This document shows, one piece after another, positions 60,501 through 64,000 of a stretch of 64,000 nt of DNA. The notes beneath the pieces are model-generated. The model saw only the letters and a program-made list of their open reading frames with translations, made no database searches and was not told where the DNA came from. The DNA lies in contig JAVUNC010000006.1 in the NCBI GenBank assembly GCA_032173965.1, positions 18,202,028 to 18,266,027 on the forward strand, given 5' to 3'. The stretch comes from Sitta carolinensis (taxonomy: Eukaryota > Chordata > Aves > Passeriformes > Sittidae). The position numbers and the translations under genes were made by a program. Within the stretch, counting starts at the first letter, position 1. Each line of letters begins with the position of its first letter.

Positions 60501-62830
60501 CTAAAAGAGAATTGCCCTAGCTACCAGGCAAAAAAAGATGGTTGAGGTAAGGAGGATGTCACCACACTGTCATCTGCCTAAAGACACAGCAATCCCTTCT
60601 CCCAGTCATACTGGAAATAGTGTAATCCTCCAGAATTATTTCAGGTTGCAATAGGCACCACCACATTTGTGCTCATGCTGCTGAGGGGCAGTAATTACAC
60701 TGCTCATAAACACGCATTCATTCAAAGTAGCCTAATATTTATCTTCATTATTTAGGAGAGTCCATCCCTAAAAAATATTCTGACCTTTTGATCCCTAAAA
60801 CCCTACTGTAATTTGAAATAGGTGGAATCCAATCTGTACCTGGGCTGATGTCCTGTCACTGTTTCAGAGGACAATGTGGGTAATTTGCTGTTGGGCTAGA
60901 GCCTTCCCTGAACATTAGGGAGATGAGCAGTTTTTGTGCCTCAGCATTTTGTGCCAAGGTTACTGAAGAGGCAGGGGAGAAGTAAGACTCTGGTCCTGCT
61001 GCCTCTCCATCTGCTGGCCAAGTGGCACAGGCTGGGTGTTGGGAGAAGCCTTCCCCCATGGCAGTGGAGCTGGGAGTACAGTGTGCGTCACCTCTGTCCA
61101 CGGGGATTTGTAAGAGCCAAGGGGGTCACGCCCTGAGTAACCTGGCCTGAGCCCAGGGCTGGCCCTGCTCTGAGCAGGGACCAGGGCAAGACCCCCTGGG
61201 TGTCCCACCCGGGCAGTTCCATGTTTCTGGGATTCAGCGTGGAGCAAGGGAATGCAGGTTCACCCAAACCCCTGCAGAAGAGGGGATGGCACTGCTTTTG
61301 GGAGCTGACCTCTGCCAGGGCAGGCTCACATGGCACTGGAGTTGTCTGCCAGGTACCAAACAGGTCTCTCTTTTCTCTCCAAGTGTTTCACACTGCCTGT
61401 GCCATGTCCAGGGCAATGGAGCCTGGTGCCAGCCAAGGAGCAGTGCCACTGCAGCAGGAGAGCTGAGGGTGCTGGGGACCAGCTGTCCCACCACAGAGCA
61501 GCCCAGCAGCCACTGGTGTGGAACTGGGCAAGGGATGGGGAAGTGGGAAGGGAGGAGGGGCTGCTCCTGGTTTTCTGGGTGAAGCTGGCCCAGGAATGGC
61601 AGCAGTGTGAACCCACAAACCCACACTGGTGAGAGACATTTGCCTGCTTTGCTGAGTGAAGAGCAGGCTGTAAGAAGGAAAAACAGCCATGCTAGAGCCT
61701 GGCTAGGATGGCCTCTCCTTCGGGGTAGGTGTTGAGGGACCTGCAGCAGTTTTGCCTGTGTCAGGGAGGGATGGCAGCTGGTGTTGGAGGGTAGCTCTGC
61801 CATGTGCAGGAGGGCCTGCACAGGGAGGTGGGGATGTGTGTGAGAGATCAGCTGCCAAGGGAACATCTTCACTGCAAGTGTGTTGTGTTCATTGAAACCA
61901 GAGAAAATTTAAAGTCAAGTATATTTGTCTAGTGTTTTTGTAGGATTGAAACCCCTTACATGAGATGAGAAGGTGGAACACAAACCATGTTTCTTACTGT
62001 AAAACATCCAAACCTGGGCTCAGGCTGACCTGAAGGTCAGGGCTCAGCAAGTCACCAAAAATGTCACAGGAGCAGAGGAGGGTGGGCACCTGGGGAACAG
62101 TGGGGCTCTGTCACCTGGGGTGGTGACAGTCCCACATGCTCCACAGTGCTTGGCCAGCAGTGTGCTTGGGGATTTTGAACTCGTTCCACAGTGACTGTAT
62201 CTGACAGTACTATAAGGGTTGTCTCTGGTGAAAAATGGTGCTGCAGAAGGATAGTGGGGAACACTGCTATTTGAAAATGTCCTGCAGGGTTACTTGTGCT
62301 GGATAAACTCTGTGGAGCTCTGTGGAGGCTCAGTACTGCTTCTTCAACAGGGCTGAGATCTGTTTGTGTATTTTTGGTGATGTAGTAGATAAATGTGGTG
62401 CACAAGTGTCCTTTCTGTCCCCATTACTCCCCCACAATAACTTAACAAATAACTGGTTGAGCTTGGCTGAGAGGCTGCTAGTTGTGCTTTGGAGTGATGC
62501 AGCAGGGTACAAATTGCAAAGAGCGTCTTGACAGGTTGCAATAAACTGAGCTAAAAAAATTCCTGCAATATAGGAGAGCTGGGATTCTGTTTCTCATTTG
62601 GACACAGAGGAAGATTATTAATCGTGTACTGACACTGCCAGAGGCACATGGCATGCCTGGTTTTTGGTGGTGGAAGTACCTGCCCTGTATCCAAATTCCC
62701 AGCAGCCTTGCAACTTGTTCCTCTCTCCCTCAGGCAAGGCTGTCCTGAACAGTGCAGGGAGGAGGGTACTGGGACTCAGAGGGGACCTTCTGGTTCATCA
62801 GTGATTGCAGCTGATGGCAAAGGTTGTGTC
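57557..62830. other. Downstream non-coding region, nothing recognised
   Basis: Short overlapping open frames on both strands match no known protein. No CR1, LTR, tRNA or other RNA gene was recognised. Isolated donor-like words (for example CTCTGGTAAGTG near 58150) occur without a convincing partner. Confidence 0.5.
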
Positions 62831-63058
62831 CATAGAATCACAGAAGGGTTTGGGTTGGAAGGGACCTTAAAGCTCATGTCATCCCACCCCTGCCATGGGC
62901 AGGGACACCTTCCACTGTCCCAGGCTGCTCCCAGCCCTGTCCCACCTGGCCTGGGACACTGCCAGGGATGGGGAGCCCACAGCTTCTCTGGGCAACCTGT
63001 ACCAGGGCATCTCTCCACCTTCATTGCAAAAAAATTCCTTATCTCCAATTCTGGTTGC
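62831..63058 (-). mobile_element. CR1 LINE 3'-end fragment (antisense)
   Basis: CATAGAATCACAGAAGGGTT, TTGGGTTGGAAGGGACCTTA, CTGCCATGGGCAGGGACACC, TTCCACTGTCCCAGGCTGCT and TCCCAGCCCTGTCCCACCTG form the most complete and least diverged antisense CR1 3' end in the window. Confidence 0.95.
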
Positions 63059-63224
63059 TGTAGTTAATGGTAGATAGTATGATTCTTTCCAGCCTTTACT
63101 GATCAGAGATTTGAATGTAGATGCTCAAATAAGATCTAGAACACCATGCCAGTGGAGAGAGGAGGCTCTGCTCCTACAGTCGGGGTGTGCTGGTTCTGGG
63201 TTGCTGTCCTGGAAGCAGACACGC

Positions 63225-63740
63225 CAGACAGGGTGGGTGAGGCAGGGTGGGTGCGGGAGTGCCGGGCACGGTGGGTGCGGGAGTGTGACAGGGTGGGCAC
63301 GGTGGCTGCGGGAGCGCTGGCTCTCCCTGGCTCGCAGCGCTGGGTCAGCCCCTTGGCCCCCGCCATGCGTATCCCCTTCAGACGGGACCCTCGCCCGGGC
63401 AAGGGCAGCGGGACGGGGCCAGGTCCGTGCTGCGCGCCGGAGGAGCGATGGTGCGGCTCGGCCCCGCCGGGTGTCTGTGTGCCGCAGGAACGCCTGGGCT
63501 CCCGGAGAGCCGAGAGCACGGCTGGCAGAGCGCACCCAGCCGGGGGCGGCAGGGCTGGCCGCTCGGCAGGGCTGCGGGCTGTGTCGCGCCGTCGTGTCCA
63601 GCGCTCGTGGGCAGCCGCTCGGGGCTGGAGAGCGGCATTTCTGCTCCTGGCCCCAAAAGCGTGAACCCCACAGCAGTGCTGAGCTGCTGTGGGCCCGAGC
63701 GGGCACAAAGCCCCTGGCCGTGAGCTGCACTGGCACCGTC
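63225..63740. promoter_or_regulatory. CpG-rich patch near the window end
   Basis: CpG-dense sequence (CGCCCGGGCAAGG, GTGCTGCGCGCCGG, GCGGCTCGGCCCCGCC, GTGTCGCGCCGTCGTG) preceded by a GGTGGGTGCGGGAGTG-type local repeat at about 63230-63310. A donor-like TCG|GTAAGG follows at 63806. It may be the promoter or first exon of another transcript continuing past the window, or an isolated GC-rich patch. Open frames through it run on both strands and are not recognised. Confidence 0.4.
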
Positions 63741-64000
63741 TTGTCTCCGGCTGATGTCTGGAGCTGTGTGCTGTGCCAGCCAGTGTGTCTGAAGGACAGA
63801 CCCTCGGTAAGGAGCAATTGTTTAATATTTGCATTAAATATAAACTGTAAAAAAGATTTCAGGAGGGAGTGGTATCAAATATGCTGATACCACTTCAGAT
63901 GTGTTTTGAAGAAAAGGGTGTGTACGTGGGGTGTGACTGAGGAGGAAATTAACCCCCTATCTGGTGTCCGTGATGGATGGGGAAGCACACGGAGGGTTTG
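63741..64000. other. Window end, no feature recognised
   Basis: Non-coding sequence. AT-rich from about 63825 (TTTAATATTTGCATTAAATA), with no recognised repeat or exon before the window stops. Confidence 0.5.

Noticed and set aside
51472..64000. Orthologue of the mammalian LRFN5 terminal exon
   Set aside because: I looked for a short exon encoding the remembered mammalian ending (VDQIVQETQRLELI type) on the + strand and found no match; it may lie beyond the window or be replaced.

Overview
This is vertebrate nuclear DNA, most probably from a bird. Interspersed repeats are dominated by short CR1 LINE 3' fragments, several ending in the ATTCTATG-type octamer, and there is one solo LTR. There are no Alu/SINE families. 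The only recognisable protein-coding gene is interrupted by GT-AG introns and lies on the + strand: LRFN5 (SALM5), a postsynaptic leucine-rich-repeat / Ig / fibronectin-III adhesion protein.

Layout. Positions 1-20,960 are non-coding, with scattered repeats and AT-rich patches and no recognised exon. A large CpG island at about 21.0-23.25 kb is the best candidate for the LRFN5 promoter and non-coding first exon. An inferred 5' intron of about 25 kb follows. It holds a 23-bp minisatellite (27.3-28.0 kb), a solo LTR (33.7-34.2 kb), several CR1 pieces, AT-rich blocks that look like conserved enhancers (30.9 and 39.8-40.5 kb) and a second, smaller CpG island (43.1-43.75 kb). Coding exon A (48,139-49,546) encodes the signal peptide, LRRs, Ig domain and first half of the FN3 domain. 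Coding exon B (from 50,547) encodes the rest of FN3, the transmembrane helix and the cytoplasmic tail. The remainder is non-coding, apart from a candidate alternative terminal exon at 56,977 and a CpG-rich patch at 63.2-63.7 kb.

Main point of interest. LRFN5 of mammals is described as lacking the C-terminal PDZ-binding motif found in LRFN1, LRFN2 and LRFN4. Here exon B stays open past the place where the mammalian protein changes exon. It encodes 70 more residues that resemble the LRFN2/LRFN1 C-terminus and end in Glu-Ser-Thr-Val, a class I PDZ ligand. A perfect-looking GTAAGT donor sits exactly at the divergence point (51,260). A phase-compatible acceptor, short ORF and polyadenylation signal lie about 5.7 kb downstream. 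The locus therefore looks able to make either a PDZ-binding or a PDZ-less SALM5 by choosing between read-through and splicing. Human LRFN sequences are compared from memory; no database search was possible.
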